A stretch of DNA of 64,000 bases, taken from Thermoanaerobacteraceae bacterium (GTDB lineage Bacteria; Bacillota; JADQBR01). Both the position numbers and the translations under genes were made by a program. Within the stretch, counting starts at the first letter, position 1, and every line of letters starts with the position of its first letter. The notes below the pieces were generated by a model that saw only the letters and a list, made by a program, of their open reading frames with translations, was not told the origin of the DNA and ran no database searches. The DNA lies in NCBI GenBank assembly GCA_017656305.1, contig JACDOG010000003.1, positions 124,001 through 188,000 on the forward strand, in the 5' to 3' direction. Shown piece after piece: positions 45,527-53,911 of the stretch.

Positions 45527-46752
45527 TGCAAAAATTTGGTGGAAGTTCGGTGGCAACTCCGGAACGAATAAAAAAAGTGGCCAAACGGGTGGTGGATACC
45601 AAACGGGCTGGTAACCAGGTGGTAGTGGTGGTCTCGGCAATGGGCGATACCACCGACAATTTAATTGACCTGGCCAGGCAGCTCACCGATAATCCCTCGG
45701 ACCGGGAAATGGATATGCTGCTTTCCACCGGCGAACAGGTATCCATTGCGCTGTTAGCCATGGCTATAGATAGTTTGGGCGAAGCGGTGACTTCATTGAC
45801 CGGCCCGCAGGCCGGCATCACCACCAATGACGTGCACGCCAAGGCGAGAATTACCGGCATTAATACGGAACGCCTGTTTAAGGAACTGGATGACGGTAAA
45901 ATAGTGGTGGTGGCCGGTTTCCAGGGGCAGAACGACAATGGTGATATCACCACCCTGGGGCGCGGCGGTTCCGATACCACGGCAGTGGCCATCGCTGCCG
46001 CCATTGATGCCGATATTTGCGAGATATTCACCGATGTTGACGGGGTGTACACCTGCGACCCGCGGGTAGTGCCCCGGGCGCGCAAGCTGGACTGTATTTC
46101 CTATGACGAAATGCTGGAACTGGCCAGCCTGGGTGCGGTGGTTTTGCAGCCGAGAGCGGTTGAATTTGCCAAGCATCACAATGTGGTACTGCATGTGCGC
46201 AGCAGTTTCAACAAAAATCCGGGAACAATAGTACAGGAGGTTAGTTCCATGGAAAAACAGATGGTAGTAAGCGGTGTAGCTCATGACTTAAACGTGGTGA
46301 AAATGGCCTTATACGATGTACCCGACAGACCGGGAATTGCCATGCAGGTTTTCAGTGCCCTGGCGGAGCGGAACATCAACGTGGACATGATTATCCAGAG
46401 TGCCAACAGGAACGAAGTCAACGACATCAGCTTTACCATCACCAGGGATGACCTGCCCAAGGCGCTTCCGGTGATGGAGGCGGTGACAGAGCAAATAGCG
46501 GCCAAAGGGTTTACCTATGATGACAATGTTGCTAAGGTGTCCATAGTGGGTGCCGGCATGGTGAGCAACCCGGGTGTGGCCGCTTCCATGTTTGATGCTC
46601 TGGCAGAAGCGGGAATAAACATCCAGATGATCAGTACGTCGGAAATCAAGGTATCCTGTATCATCAGGGCTGACCAAGTGGAAAAGGCTGTCAGTGCTAT
46701 TCATAGCAAGTTTGGCTTGGACAGCGAGAATGAGGCATCCACTGCCTGCTAA
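45517..46752 (+). CDS. lysC: Aspartate kinase
   Basis: First enzyme of the aspartate family pathway. 411 residues. [10 protein letters not shown] near 3, F-T-D-V-D-G-V-Y-T-x-D-P-R, and two C-terminal ACT domains (about 265-335 and 345-405) for allosteric control. The internal segment around residue 245, with a methionine and an upstream AGGAGG (46236-46241), may start a separate small subunit, as in Bacillus aspartokinase II; that is possible but not shown. GTG 45517 is eight bases after GGGGGAG. Confidence 0.94.
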   Translation: MLVVQKFGGSSVATPERIKKVAKRVVDTKRAGNQVVVVVSAMGDTTDNLIDLARQLTDNPSDREMDMLLSTGEQVSIALLAMAIDSLGEAVTSLTGPQAGITTNDVHAKARITGINTERLFKELDDGKIVVVAGFQGQNDNGDITTLGRGGSDTTAVAIAAAIDADICEIFTDVDGVYTCDPRVVPRARKLDCISYDEMLELASLGAVVLQPRAVEFAKHHNVVLHVRSSFNKNPGTIVQEVSSMEKQMVVSGVAHDLNVVKMALYDVPDRPGIAMQVFSALAERNINVDMIIQSANRNEVNDISFTITRDDLPKALPVMEAVTEQIAAKGFTYDDNVAKVSIVGAGMVSNPGVAASMFDALAEAGINIQMISTSEIKVSCIIRADQVEKAVSAIHSKFGLDSENEASTAC

Positions 46753-46818
46753 AAGTGGCGGCCTTTAGGTAGGATATCATTGCCAGGGACAGCATATGAT
46801 TTATCGGGAGGTATATTT

Positions 46819-47889
46819 ATGTTCTGGAAATCTATGCTGTTTCTTTTTGTCCTGGCAGTTATTTTACTTGCCCCGGTGCAGTTGCTTGCCCGGCAGGACG
46901 TGCTGGTGTATTTTACCCAGCAGAGTGCAATTGGCGAACGGTTTTATGTAGCGGACCCCAATGACCCTGTCAACGTATATGTGGACGGTTGCCAGGTCAG
47001 CTACGAGATTCCCGCCCTGGTTTTTCATGACAGGTACCTCCAGGGCAGGACCATGGTACCGCTGCGTACAACGGTGGAATTTATCGGTGCTACTGTAACC
47101 TGGCATGAGGATACCCGTTCCATTCTTGTTGTACATGAAGGAAAGACGGTATTTCTCACGGTAGACAAACACTGGGGGGAGGCCAATGGTAAGACTTTTA
47201 CCCTGGATATAGCGCCGGCAATAGTCAGCGGCCGTACGCTGATTCCCCTGCGCTTTTTCAGTGAAGCCCTGGGGTTTTACGTTTACTGGGATGGGGCCAA
47301 CCGTTCGGTCTACATCAATACTTCCGGTAAAAAATTTCCCCTGGGCAAACGCAGCGGCATTTACCGGCATTTTGATGGGTTGATGCGGCAGGAAGCGGTT
47401 CTTTACGGCAAAGCACACCGCTATCGGGGTTTAGATACTTTTTACAGGGAATGGACGGTTCCTGCGGAGAATGCTGCCAACGACGGCATTTTTGCCAGGG
47501 TGGAAACGCCCTTTTTGGCTGTGGCACAGGCGGCGCGCATTGCCGCCAAGTCCGACTGCAGTTTGACCAGCCAGGGCATTTGGGAGATGATTGAGGATCA
47601 TAAAGAAAAAATTCCCTTTTACGTTTACCTGCAGGGCAGTAAGCTGGATTTTGCCAGGCGCTATACCGCGTACCTGGAACAGGGGGGCAGAAAAACCACG
47701 CCGCGGGAAAGAATAATAGAGGATGAGGTTTACCAAAAGGAATACTTTGGAGAGGATCAGTACCGTGCTGTTATCAAGTTTATCTTTGATGCCGACGACT
47801 TTATCACCTCAAAGCCGGTGGTGCTGGTGGTGGAGGGAGAGGATGACAGGCAGTGGCGCTTCAATTTTGACCTGCCAAATATTCGCTAA
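46819..47889 (+). CDS. Secreted protein with copper amine oxidase-like (stalk) domains
   Basis: 356 residues. Signal peptide at about 1-22 (F-L-F-V-L-A-V-I-L-L-A-P-V-Q-L-L-A-R). Two stalk-domain repeats follow: R-T-M-V-P-L-R-T-T-V-E-F-I-G-A-T-V-T-W and R-T-L-I-P-L-R-F-F-S-E-A-L-G-F-Y-V-Y-W. These domains occur in wall-associated proteins of Clostridia and carry no copper enzyme activity. The C-terminal half is not recognised. CGGGAGG at 46805-46811 sets ATG 46819. Confidence 0.82.
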   Translation: MFWKSMLFLFVLAVILLAPVQLLARQDVLVYFTQQSAIGERFYVADPNDPVNVYVDGCQVSYEIPALVFHDRYLQGRTMVPLRTTVEFIGATVTWHEDTRSILVVHEGKTVFLTVDKHWGEANGKTFTLDIAPAIVSGRTLIPLRFFSEALGFYVYWDGANRSVYINTSGKKFPLGKRSGIYRHFDGLMRQEAVLYGKAHRYRGLDTFYREWTVPAENAANDGIFARVETPFLAVAQAARIAAKSDCSLTSQGIWEMIEDHKEKIPFYVYLQGSKLDFARRYTAYLEQGGRKTTPRERIIEDEVYQKEYFGEDQYRAVIKFIFDADDFITSKPVVLVVEGEDDRQWRFNFDLPNIR

Positions 47890-47943
47890 ACGGCCCGAGG
47901 CTATAACAATAAATGGTAATAAGACGAATACCTCTCCAGACGC

Positions 47944-47972
47944 TTGACAAAACAGTGCAAAGTAGTTACAAT
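47944..47972 (+). promoter_or_regulatory. Promoter of tRNA-Pro
   Basis: TTGACA (47944-47949), 17-bp spacer, TACAAT (47967-47972), about 38 bp before the tRNA. Confidence 0.88.
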
Positions 47973-48009
47973 ATACGGTGCAGCTGAAAATTAACTTTAA
48001 CTTTTGTGT

Positions 48010-48086
48010 CGGGGCGTGGCTCAGCTTGGTAGAGCGCTACCTTGGGGTGGTAGAGGTCGCTGGTTCAAATCCAGTCGCTCCGACCA
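48010..48086 (+). tRNA. tRNA-Pro (anticodon GGG)
   Basis: 77-nt cloverleaf. Acceptor stem CGGGGCG / CGCTCCG with one G-U pair, C1-G72 as expected for proline, D arm with GGCTCAGCTTGGTAGAGC, anticodon stem CTACC / GGTAG around loop TTGGGGT (anticodon GGG), T arm GCTGGTTCAAATCCAGT, and an encoded CCA end. Confidence 0.97.
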
Positions 48087-48088
48087 TT

Positions 48089-48130
48089 GAAACTAAAGGG
48101 TTTGCGGAAATTCGCAAACCCTTTAGTTTC
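48089..48130 (+). terminator. Long perfect hairpin after tRNA-Pro
   Basis: GAAACTAAAGGGTTTGCG (48089-48106) and its exact complement (48113-48130) form an 18-bp stem with a GAAATT loop. No T-run follows. It may serve as a terminator, and the symmetric arms also resemble an integrase core site. Confidence 0.6.
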
Positions 48131-48135
48131 GTCAA

Positions 48136-48157
48136 AGTAATGCAACGGTAATGCAAC
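48136..48157 (+). repeat. Tandem 11-mers next to tRNA-Pro
   Basis: AGTAATGCAAC and GGTAATGCAAC are directly adjacent. Tandem short direct repeats just outside a tRNA 3' end are typical of arm-type integrase sites of tyrosine-recombinase elements, so this may be the footprint of an old integration. No integrase gene is present in the window. Confidence 0.4.
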
Positions 48158-48276
48158 CGGGTTACAAAAAATTTATGAGCTATTTTTTCTGAGTTTCATA
48201 GAATTCACGTCAATAAGTCTCAACTAAATGTAGCCTGACCCTGTTGACAAATCGGGGCGCAGTACACAAAAACTTC

Positions 48277-48302
48277 GGGTGGTACCTGAAAAAGTACCAC
48301 CC
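48277..48302 (-). terminator. Hairpin downstream of the multicopper oxidase gene
   Basis: GGGTGGTAC and GTACCACCC form a 9-bp stem with an 8-base loop, 25 bp past the oxidase stop. The following T-stretch is interrupted on both strands, but TTTT directly follows on the + strand and GAAGTTTTT on the minus strand. Confidence 0.6.
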
Positions 48303-48326
48303 TTTTCTATAGAAAAATTAAATTTA

Positions 48327-50231
48327 CTATGGCACCACTTTTACCGGTCTCATCATTTCATTATCTTCGTGATCCAGAATGTGACAATGCCAAACATATC
48401 CTGGACCGCTGGTGGGATCAAAAGGATACAGGTTAACGCCGGGTAGGGTCAAGGCCGGATTAGCATCTTGTGGAGCATAACGGACTCTTATCCGAGTAAC
48501 CTCACCCGGATTTGCTCTAACAGTGTCCTTCCATCCCATCTCATTAGGTGCCGGACTAATAGGTTCGCCTTTGAGATATCTGTCAATAGGTAACGGTACG
48601 GTGGGTTTTGTAAGCGGTGGTGTTCCATTAATCAAAGTCCAATCTGTTTTATACCTATCAACTTCGATTTTCTGGCGGTTTATTATTAGGAACTGAACCA
48701 AGTGTAGATGGATTGGGTGAGTATCTCCTGTCAAGTTAACAATATACCAATCTTCCGTAGCTCCAACTTTAGGCAATTCGCTGGTTGGGGCATCCCACTT
48801 CTGCCCGTCCAAAAGAGCTATCACCGGGCCATCAGGGCCCATTACTTCATTAAGAGTCAATGTTCTGGTTGGTGCGGTAGGTGTTAAAACAGGTATAGTG
48901 TTTAGGGTATCAGGTAACTCCGGCGGGATGACTGGTGATGGAGCTGTGAATGGGACAGTAAATTGCATAATTTGACCAACTGTTTCTGGATCTGGAGGAT
49001 CTCCGTCAGGGTAAGGAGCACTGGCATCATTTTCAAGAATAATTGATGTACCCGGAGAGACAGCCGAGAAATCAACTAGGATATCAGCACGCTCGCCTGG
49101 AGCTATAAGAAGAGAGGTTAGTGTCACCGGTGAGGGTAAAAAACCACCATCAGAACCAATTTGTACAAAAGATTGTCCGTTTGAAAATTTAAGATTATAG
49201 AAACGGGCGTTCGAGCCATTCAAGATCCTGAAACGATATTGCCGTGGTTCTACGTTCAGGTTTGGCCACACCTTACCATTTACCATGATAGTATTACCGA
49301 AAAATTCCGGTACCCAGTATGGATGGATAGTGCGGTTAGTGCCAACTTTATCAAAGAAGAAAGAACCATTTAACCTAAAAGTCCTATCCTGGATTACCAA
49401 GGGGATTTCATATTTTCCGGTGGGAAGAATAGATGACTCTGGATTTTCAAGGTGGTTATTTGGATCTCGTAGTAGGTAGAAGCCGGCAAGTCCTGCATAT
49501 ACATTAAGTCGGGTCATACCTAGGGCATGGTCGTGATACCAGAGAGTAGTAGGTTGCTGTTCGTTTGGATAAATATAATGTGATGTTGTAAAGGACTTGC
49601 CCCTAATTGTACCAGCGGTAAACCACGCGTTAGGATGACCATCGAAAGCCGACGGAACTTCACCACCGTGCAAATGCGGGACTATCGGGACCGGTCTTTG
49701 TGCGTTTGGGAATCCTGGCGGAAATGGTGGCCAGGGAAGGGGTGGATTCATTGGCATCATATTGGGATTTGCCCAATGTAAGGTTGGGTCCACCGCAAAT
49801 AGATGTGGTCCGGTGAGGTTATTTACCCATTGTACATGAATAGGAATACCCCGGATAGCTTCAAACGTAGGACCGGGTGTGCTTCTAAAATAGACGGTTT
49901 CTCCAGTATCCGGGTCCTTGACCAGACCTCCGTAACCCCATACAGTCGTTTTCGGGAACCCAGGTGGAAGAATTTGTTGTTTGAACTCACTCACATCAAC
50001 TGTATATTCATGTCTTAGTACATCACCCGTAGTTTGGTCAGTTATTATGGTTGGTTCATATACAGGTGGAATATCTAACTGGTTTACATATTTAGGAATA
50101 GATCTTGGATTAAGAATTGTAAAGTGACGATCTGAAGCAGGTGATTCTTCATTGATCCAGTCTTGATGCATTTCATGATTATCCTTATATTTATTTGATA
50201 TACTTTCAAATTTTTCGCTGTTTTCACTCAT
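48327..50231 (-). CDS. Multicopper oxidase (CotA laccase / bilirubin oxidase-like)
   Basis: Couples one-electron oxidation of phenolic or metal substrates to O2 reduction. 634 residues, three cupredoxin domains. All copper-site motifs are present: H-L-H-G-G (H186, H188), W-Y-H-D-H-A-L-G-M-T at 231-240, H-P-I-H-L-H-L-V near 510, and W-H-C-H-I-L-D-H-E-D-N-E-M at 614-626, including the type 1 Cys616 and a Met axial ligand. No signal peptide, as in spore-coat CotA. AGGAGG lies upstream of ATG 50231. The gene is visibly more AT-rich than its neighbours and lies beside tRNA-Pro, which suggests transfer. An O2-using enzyme is unusual for a strict anaerobe; a coat location would fit. Confidence 0.92.
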   Translation of the reverse strand: MSENSEKFESISNKYKDNHEMHQDWINEESPASDRHFTILNPRSIPKYVNQLDIPPVYEPTIITDQTTGDVLRHEYTVDVSEFKQQILPPGFPKTTVWGYGGLVKDPDTGETVYFRSTPGPTFEAIRGIPIHVQWVNNLTGPHLFAVDPTLHWANPNMMPMNPPLPWPPFPPGFPNAQRPVPIVPHLHGGEVPSAFDGHPNAWFTAGTIRGKSFTTSHYIYPNEQQPTTLWYHDHALGMTRLNVYAGLAGFYLLRDPNNHLENPESSILPTGKYEIPLVIQDRTFRLNGSFFFDKVGTNRTIHPYWVPEFFGNTIMVNGKVWPNLNVEPRQYRFRILNGSNARFYNLKFSNGQSFVQIGSDGGFLPSPVTLTSLLIAPGERADILVDFSAVSPGTSIILENDASAPYPDGDPPDPETVGQIMQFTVPFTAPSPVIPPELPDTLNTIPVLTPTAPTRTLTLNEVMGPDGPVIALLDGQKWDAPTSELPKVGATEDWYIVNLTGDTHPIHLHLVQFLIINRQKIEVDRYKTDWTLINGTPPLTKPTVPLPIDRYLKGEPISPAPNEMGWKDTVRANPGEVTRIRVRYAPQDANPALTLPGVNLYPFDPTSGPGYVWHCHILDHEDNEMMRPVKVVP

Positions 50232-50293
50232 TACAATTCCTCCTTTTTTAATACTTTAATTTATAATATTAACCATGTGAGGAAAACGTTACC

Positions 50294-50353
50294 TTGATTC
50301 CGGGCTCCGGCTGTACCTTTTGTCCACACTGCGGGTGGTTAAAGTGCGGGTAA
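50294..50353 (+). CDS. Possible 19-residue cysteine-rich peptide
   Basis: The frame reads M-I-P-G-S-G-C-T-F-C-P-H-C-G-W-L-K-C-G then TAA, a compact CxxCxxC-x4-C zinc-ribbon pattern that resembles the C-terminal tail of some large enzymes such as B12-dependent ribonucleotide reductase. A stop codon lies at 50270-50272, so no longer frame exists. TTG at 50294 has only a weak AGGAAAA upstream. Its end overlaps the GTG start of the next small gene by 10 bp. It is either a mini-protein or the relic of a lost larger gene. Confidence 0.4.
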   Translation: MIPGSGCTFCPHCGWLKCG

Positions 50354-50562
50354 GCGATATTGAACGTAAAATGTTTATTATGATTCGGAACTCGTTTCAT
50401 ACGTCTGGGCGGCCACTAACTATTAAAGAGTTCGGTGTGCGGACCGGGCGGACAAAGAAAAAAGTTAAAGAGGTTCTGGAGACCCTGGTTGAAAAGAAGA
50501 ACATAAGGTGGGCCGGGGAAGAAATAGAATTACTAAGGGAGTATGGAGGAGAAGGTCGCTAA
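50344..50562 (+). CDS. Small winged-helix-like DNA-binding protein
   Basis: 72 residues from GTG 50344 (80 if TTG 50320 is used). Pattern I-R-N-S-F-H-T-S-G-R-P-L-T-I-K-E-F-G-V-R-T-G-R-T-K-K-K-V-K-E-V-L-E-T-L-V-E-K-K resembles a LexA/MarR-type winged helix: a helix, a helix-turn-helix and a beta hairpin (N-I-R-W-A-G-E-E-I). GGGTGG before the GTG overlaps the mini-ORF above. The terminator at 50587 closes this small unit. Confidence 0.6.
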   Translation: MRVSDIERKMFIMIRNSFHTSGRPLTIKEFGVRTGRTKKKVKEVLETLVEKKNIRWAGEEIELLREYGGEGR

Positions 50563-50575
50563 TGCTCGTGAGCAT
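50562..50575 (+). promoter_or_regulatory. ATGC-N6-GCAT palindrome 1, upstream of the aminotransferase gene
   Basis: ATGCTCGTGAGCAT, flanked by TA on both sides to give an 18-bp TAATGC-N6-GCATTA. Located about 158 bp upstream of the -24 element at 50726, a normal distance for a sigma-54 enhancer site. Confidence 0.68.
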
Positions 50576-50586
50576 TAATGTAATGC

Positions 50587-50615
50587 GCGCAGGCAGTAAA
50601 AGCCTGCGCTTTTTT
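50587..50615 (+). terminator. Terminator after the small winged-helix gene
   Basis: GCGCAGGC (50587-50594) and GCCTGCGC (50602-50609) around AGTAAAA, followed by six T. Confidence 0.9.
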
Positions 50616-50723
50616 CAAACATTAATGTAAATTTGCGTAATTTTACAAATATTAACACACCGGAAACCCTTGCCGCTTAAGGACTGTAGCGATTTGTATA
50701 AAAAGAAGCGTTTTTGCATTTTC

Positions 50724-50741
50724 TTGGCATTTCTTTTGCTT
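50724..50741 (+). promoter_or_regulatory. Sigma-54 promoter of the class III aminotransferase gene
   Basis: TTGGCATTTCTTTTGCTT: invariant GG (50726-50727) and GC (50738-50739) separated by ten bases, matching the -24/-12 consensus TTGGCACG-N4-TTGCW well. It is 120 bp upstream of the start codon. Confidence 0.85.
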
Positions 50742-50861
50742 GTAAAATTGAGAAAAAGCACAGCTTGCACTCAACTTAAATTGTAAAAATATTCGTTCTA
50801 AGCCAGTGAGTGCAGAGAATTTTTATAATCTTTTTAAATTTTAGAAGGAGGTAACCAAAAT

Positions 50862-52190
50862 ATGGCGAAAATTGTAACAGAAGTTCCAGGTCCAAAGTCT
50901 CAGGAATTGATGAAACTGCGTCAAAAATATGTATCCCGTGGTCCGGGTAACGTGACGCCCATCTTTATTGAAAAGGCCAAGGGTGCCGTAATAACCGACG
51001 TGGACGGTAATGAATACATTGATTTTGCCGGCGGTATCGGCGTAATCAATGTGGGCCACTGTCCTGACGAGGTGGTAAGTGCGGTCAAGGAGCAGGTGGA
51101 AAAGTATATTCACCCCTGTTTCCACGTTAACATGTACGAACCTTACATTAAGCTGGCGCAGAAACTGGCGGAAATTACTCCGGGCGATTTTGCCAAAAAG
51201 TCAATGTTTGCCAACAGCGGTGCGGAAGCCGTGGAAAACGCTGTTAAAATTGCCCGCAAGTACACCAAGCGCATGGGAATTGTATCCCTGGAATGTGCTT
51301 TCCACGGCAGAACGTTAATGACCATGTCGCTGACCAGCAAGGTGAAGCCTTACAAGTTCGGTTTCGGTCCCTATGCTCCCGAAACCTACAAGATTCCTTC
51401 GGCTTACTGCTATCGTTGTGCTTTTAACTCAACCTATCCTGAATGTGGCATGCACTGTGTTGAGCATTTGGATAGATTCTTTACCACTGAATACCCTGCC
51501 GAGGATATTGCAGCTATTATTGTGGAGCCGGTACAGGGTGAAGGTGGCTTTATTGTTCCGCCCAAGGAGTTTATCCAGGGAGTCAAGAAGGTTTGCGAGG
51601 AGCACGGCATCCTCTATATTTCCGACGAGGTGCAGGCCGGCTTTGGCCGCACGGGAAAAATGTTTGCCATTGAGCACTTTGATGTAGAGCCTGACCTGAT
51701 TACCATGTCCAAGTCGCTTGCTGCCGGCATGCCGTTAAGTGCGGTGACCGGTAAGGCGGAAATCATGGACGCGCCCAGTCCTGGCGAGATTGGCGGCACC
51801 TTCGGCGGCAACCCGTTGAGCTGTGTGGCCGCTTTGGAGGTTATCAACAAGATTGAAAAGGACAACTTGCTTGAAAGATCCCGGCAAATCGGTGAACAGA
51901 TGGTGGGCCGCCTGAAGGAGATGCAGGAGAAATATCCTGCTATCGGTGACATACGTGCGCTGGGTGCCATGGTTGGCATCGAGCTGGTCAAGGATCCCAA
52001 GACCAAGGAGCCCGATAAAGAGTTGACCGGTAAACTGGTGAAAGCCTGCTATGAAAATGGGCTCATTGCTCTCAGTGCCGGTGTCTTTGGCAATGTTCTC
52101 CGTTTCCTGACCCCGCTGGTAATTACCGATGACCAGTTGGAGGAAGGCCTGGACATTCTGGAAAAAGCCTTTGCAATGCATGCCAGGTAA
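50862..52190 (+). CDS. Class III aminotransferase, 4-aminobutyrate aminotransferase-like
   Basis: PLP enzyme of 442 residues that most resembles 4-aminobutyrate/omega-amino acid:2-oxoglutarate (or pyruvate) aminotransferases. D-F-A-G-G-I-G-V-I-N-V-G-H near 62, N-S-G-A-E-A-V-E-N-A near 115, S-D-E-V-Q-A-G-F-G-R-T-G near 252, PLP lysine in M-S-K-S-L-A-A-G-M-P, and G-T-F-G-G-N-P. A cysteine-rich stretch (C-Y-R-C-A-F-x5-C-G-M-H-C) is shared with clostridial members. GGAGG at 50847-50851. Transcribed from a sigma-54 promoter and followed by an amino acid permease. The true amino donor (GABA, beta-alanine, ornithine or another) is not settled. Confidence 0.9.
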   Translation: MAKIVTEVPGPKSQELMKLRQKYVSRGPGNVTPIFIEKAKGAVITDVDGNEYIDFAGGIGVINVGHCPDEVVSAVKEQVEKYIHPCFHVNMYEPYIKLAQKLAEITPGDFAKKSMFANSGAEAVENAVKIARKYTKRMGIVSLECAFHGRTLMTMSLTSKVKPYKFGFGPYAPETYKIPSAYCYRCAFNSTYPECGMHCVEHLDRFFTTEYPAEDIAAIIVEPVQGEGGFIVPPKEFIQGVKKVCEEHGILYISDEVQAGFGRTGKMFAIEHFDVEPDLITMSKSLAAGMPLSAVTGKAEIMDAPSPGEIGGTFGGNPLSCVAALEVINKIEKDNLLERSRQIGEQMVGRLKEMQEKYPAIGDIRALGAMVGIELVKDPKTKEPDKELTGKLVKACYENGLIALSAGVFGNVLRFLTPLVITDDQLEEGLDILEKAFAMHAR

Positions 52191-52214
52191 TTAAAAAGGT
52201 TTCAACACAGGGGT

Positions 52215-52285
52215 TGGGCGCTGGTCTTAGGTTGAAAATTACGACACTGGAGCCCCCTTAACGGGTACTGGCGCCCTCCTTTGTT
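52215..52285 (+). terminator. Possible terminator after the aminotransferase gene
   Basis: GGGCGC near 52216 pairs with GCGCCC near 52271, followed by a T-rich stretch (TCCTTTGTTT). The loop is long, so partial readthrough into the permease gene is plausible. Confidence 0.35.
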
Positions 52286-52313
52286 TCACTAAAACGGGTG
52301 GGGATATTACGTG

Positions 52314-52347
52314 AATATTACTGCCGCGGCAGACTGCGGGTAATATT
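52314..52347 (+). promoter_or_regulatory. Nested palindrome upstream of the permease gene
   Basis: AATATTAC (52314-52321) and GTAATATT (52340-52347) bracket a perfect CTGCCGCGGCAG (52321-52332). It could be an operator or an mRNA hairpin. No ATGC-N6-GCAT site or sigma-54 promoter is seen in this gap. Confidence 0.4.
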
Positions 52348-52426
52348 TGCAATATTCATATTTTATTAACAATAAAGACGAGAAAGAGAAAAGCTAAATT
52401 TAGGACTCTGGGAGGTTGGTAGCACA

Positions 52427-53836
52427 ATGCACAATGAAGAGAACCAACTGGTAAGGGTACTGGGACGTAGAGACGTACTGTTTTTAGCTTTTGGCGCCAT
52501 GATTGGCTGGGGTTGGGTTGTCCTGGCCGGTACTTGGGTTAAGACCGCCGGCTCTGTGGGCGCGATGCTGGCGTTTGTTATCGGCGGCATTATGGTGGCC
52601 CTAGTAGGTCTGACTTATTCGGAACTGGTAGCTGCCATGCCGTATGTAGGCGGCGAGCATGTGTTCACGTTTAGGGGCCTGGGTACCAACTGGTCCTTTA
52701 TCGCCACTTGGGCGATTATACTGGGGTATGTTTCCGTTGTTGCTTTTGAAGCTGTTGCTCTGCCCACGGTACTTGACTATCTAGTTCCCGGCTACCAGAA
52801 GGTGTTTCTCTGGAATATAGCGGGCTGGGATGTCTACCTGACATGGGCTTTGGTTGGTGTGATTGGTTCAATAGTGATCACTTACATTAATTATATTGGA
52901 ATTAAGATGGCCGCGTTTGTGCAGATGGTATTTACCCTGCTTATTGCAGCGGTGGGTGTGTTGTTTATTACGGGAAGTCTCTTTAACGGTTCCGGGGTCA
53001 ACATGCAGCCGCTGTTCGTGGACGGTGCCAAAGGCCTGTTTGCCGTGGTAATCATGACACCGTTCATGTTTGTAGGTTTTGACGTTATTCCCCAGGCTGC
53101 CGAAGAAATTGACTTGCCTTACGGAGTAATCGGTAAGTTGCTCATTATATCCGTTATTATGGCTGCGGCATGGTATATTCTCATTATTCTCGGTGTGGCA
53201 AGAGCTCTCACACCGGCTCAACTGTCCGAGACAACACTGGCTACTGCCGACTCCATGGCTGCAGTGTTCGGATCGCAGTTCTGGGGCAATATCATGGTGC
53301 TGGGCGGTATTGGCGGTATTCTCACCAGCTGGAATGCCTTCTATGTTGGTGGCAGCCGGGCTATCTACGCCATGGCTGAAGCAAAAATGCTGCCGGCGTT
53401 TCTGGCCAAGCTGCATCCCAAGTACAAGACGCCGAGCAACGCTATTCTGTTAATTGGTGTCCTGTCCACCATTGCTCCGTTCTTCGGAAGAAAGATGCTG
53501 GTCTGGCTGGTTGATGCCGGAGGGTTGAGCATTGTTCTTGCTTACCTGCTGGTGTCACTGTCCTTCCTGGTATTGAGATACCGCGAGCCGGACATGGAAC
53601 GCCCGTTTAAGGTGAGCTACGGCAAGGCTGTCGGGTATGCAGCCGTAATCCTGGCTCTGGGTTTTGTGCTGTTATACCTGCCGGGTATGCCTGCAGCCCT
53701 GGTGTGGCCGTATGAATGGGTCATTGTCGGCGGATGGACAATCCTGGGTATTATTTTCTGGATAAAAGCCCGTGCTACATTTGGCAAGACTGCTTCTTAC
53801 GAAATTATGTCCGCTAAGCTCAACTTGAACCAGTAG
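52427..53836 (+). CDS. APC-superfamily amino acid permease
   Basis: 469 residues, about 12 transmembrane segments. The first helix has G-A-M-I-G-W-G-W, the unwound substrate-binding motif of APC transporters, and helix 6 has P-F-M-F-V-G-F-D-V-I-P-Q-A-A-E-E. Imports an amino acid or amine by proton or sodium coupling, or exchange. GGGAGG at 52410-52415 precedes ATG 52427. Genomic context suggests it feeds the aminotransferase and glutamate dehydrogenase. Confidence 0.9.
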   Translation: MHNEENQLVRVLGRRDVLFLAFGAMIGWGWVVLAGTWVKTAGSVGAMLAFVIGGIMVALVGLTYSELVAAMPYVGGEHVFTFRGLGTNWSFIATWAIILGYVSVVAFEAVALPTVLDYLVPGYQKVFLWNIAGWDVYLTWALVGVIGSIVITYINYIGIKMAAFVQMVFTLLIAAVGVLFITGSLFNGSGVNMQPLFVDGAKGLFAVVIMTPFMFVGFDVIPQAAEEIDLPYGVIGKLLIISVIMAAAWYILIILGVARALTPAQLSETTLATADSMAAVFGSQFWGNIMVLGGIGGILTSWNAFYVGGSRAIYAMAEAKMLPAFLAKLHPKYKTPSNAILLIGVLSTIAPFFGRKMLVWLVDAGGLSIVLAYLLVSLSFLVLRYREPDMERPFKVSYGKAVGYAAVILALGFVLLYLPGMPAALVWPYEWVIVGGWTILGIIFWIKARATFGKTASYEIMSAKLNLNQ

Positions 53837-53869
53837 TAAAACGGGGGCTGGTGTCGTAAAACTTGCATC

Positions 53870-53903
53870 CGGGAGACCGAAACTGGACTCCCGCTTTCCT
53901 TTG
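53870..53903 (+). terminator. Terminator after the permease gene
   Basis: CGGGAG (53870-53875) and CTCCCG (53888-53893) around a 12-base loop, followed by CTTTCCTTT. A short stem with an interrupted T-run. Confidence 0.5.
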
Positions 53904-53911
53904 CGGACTTA

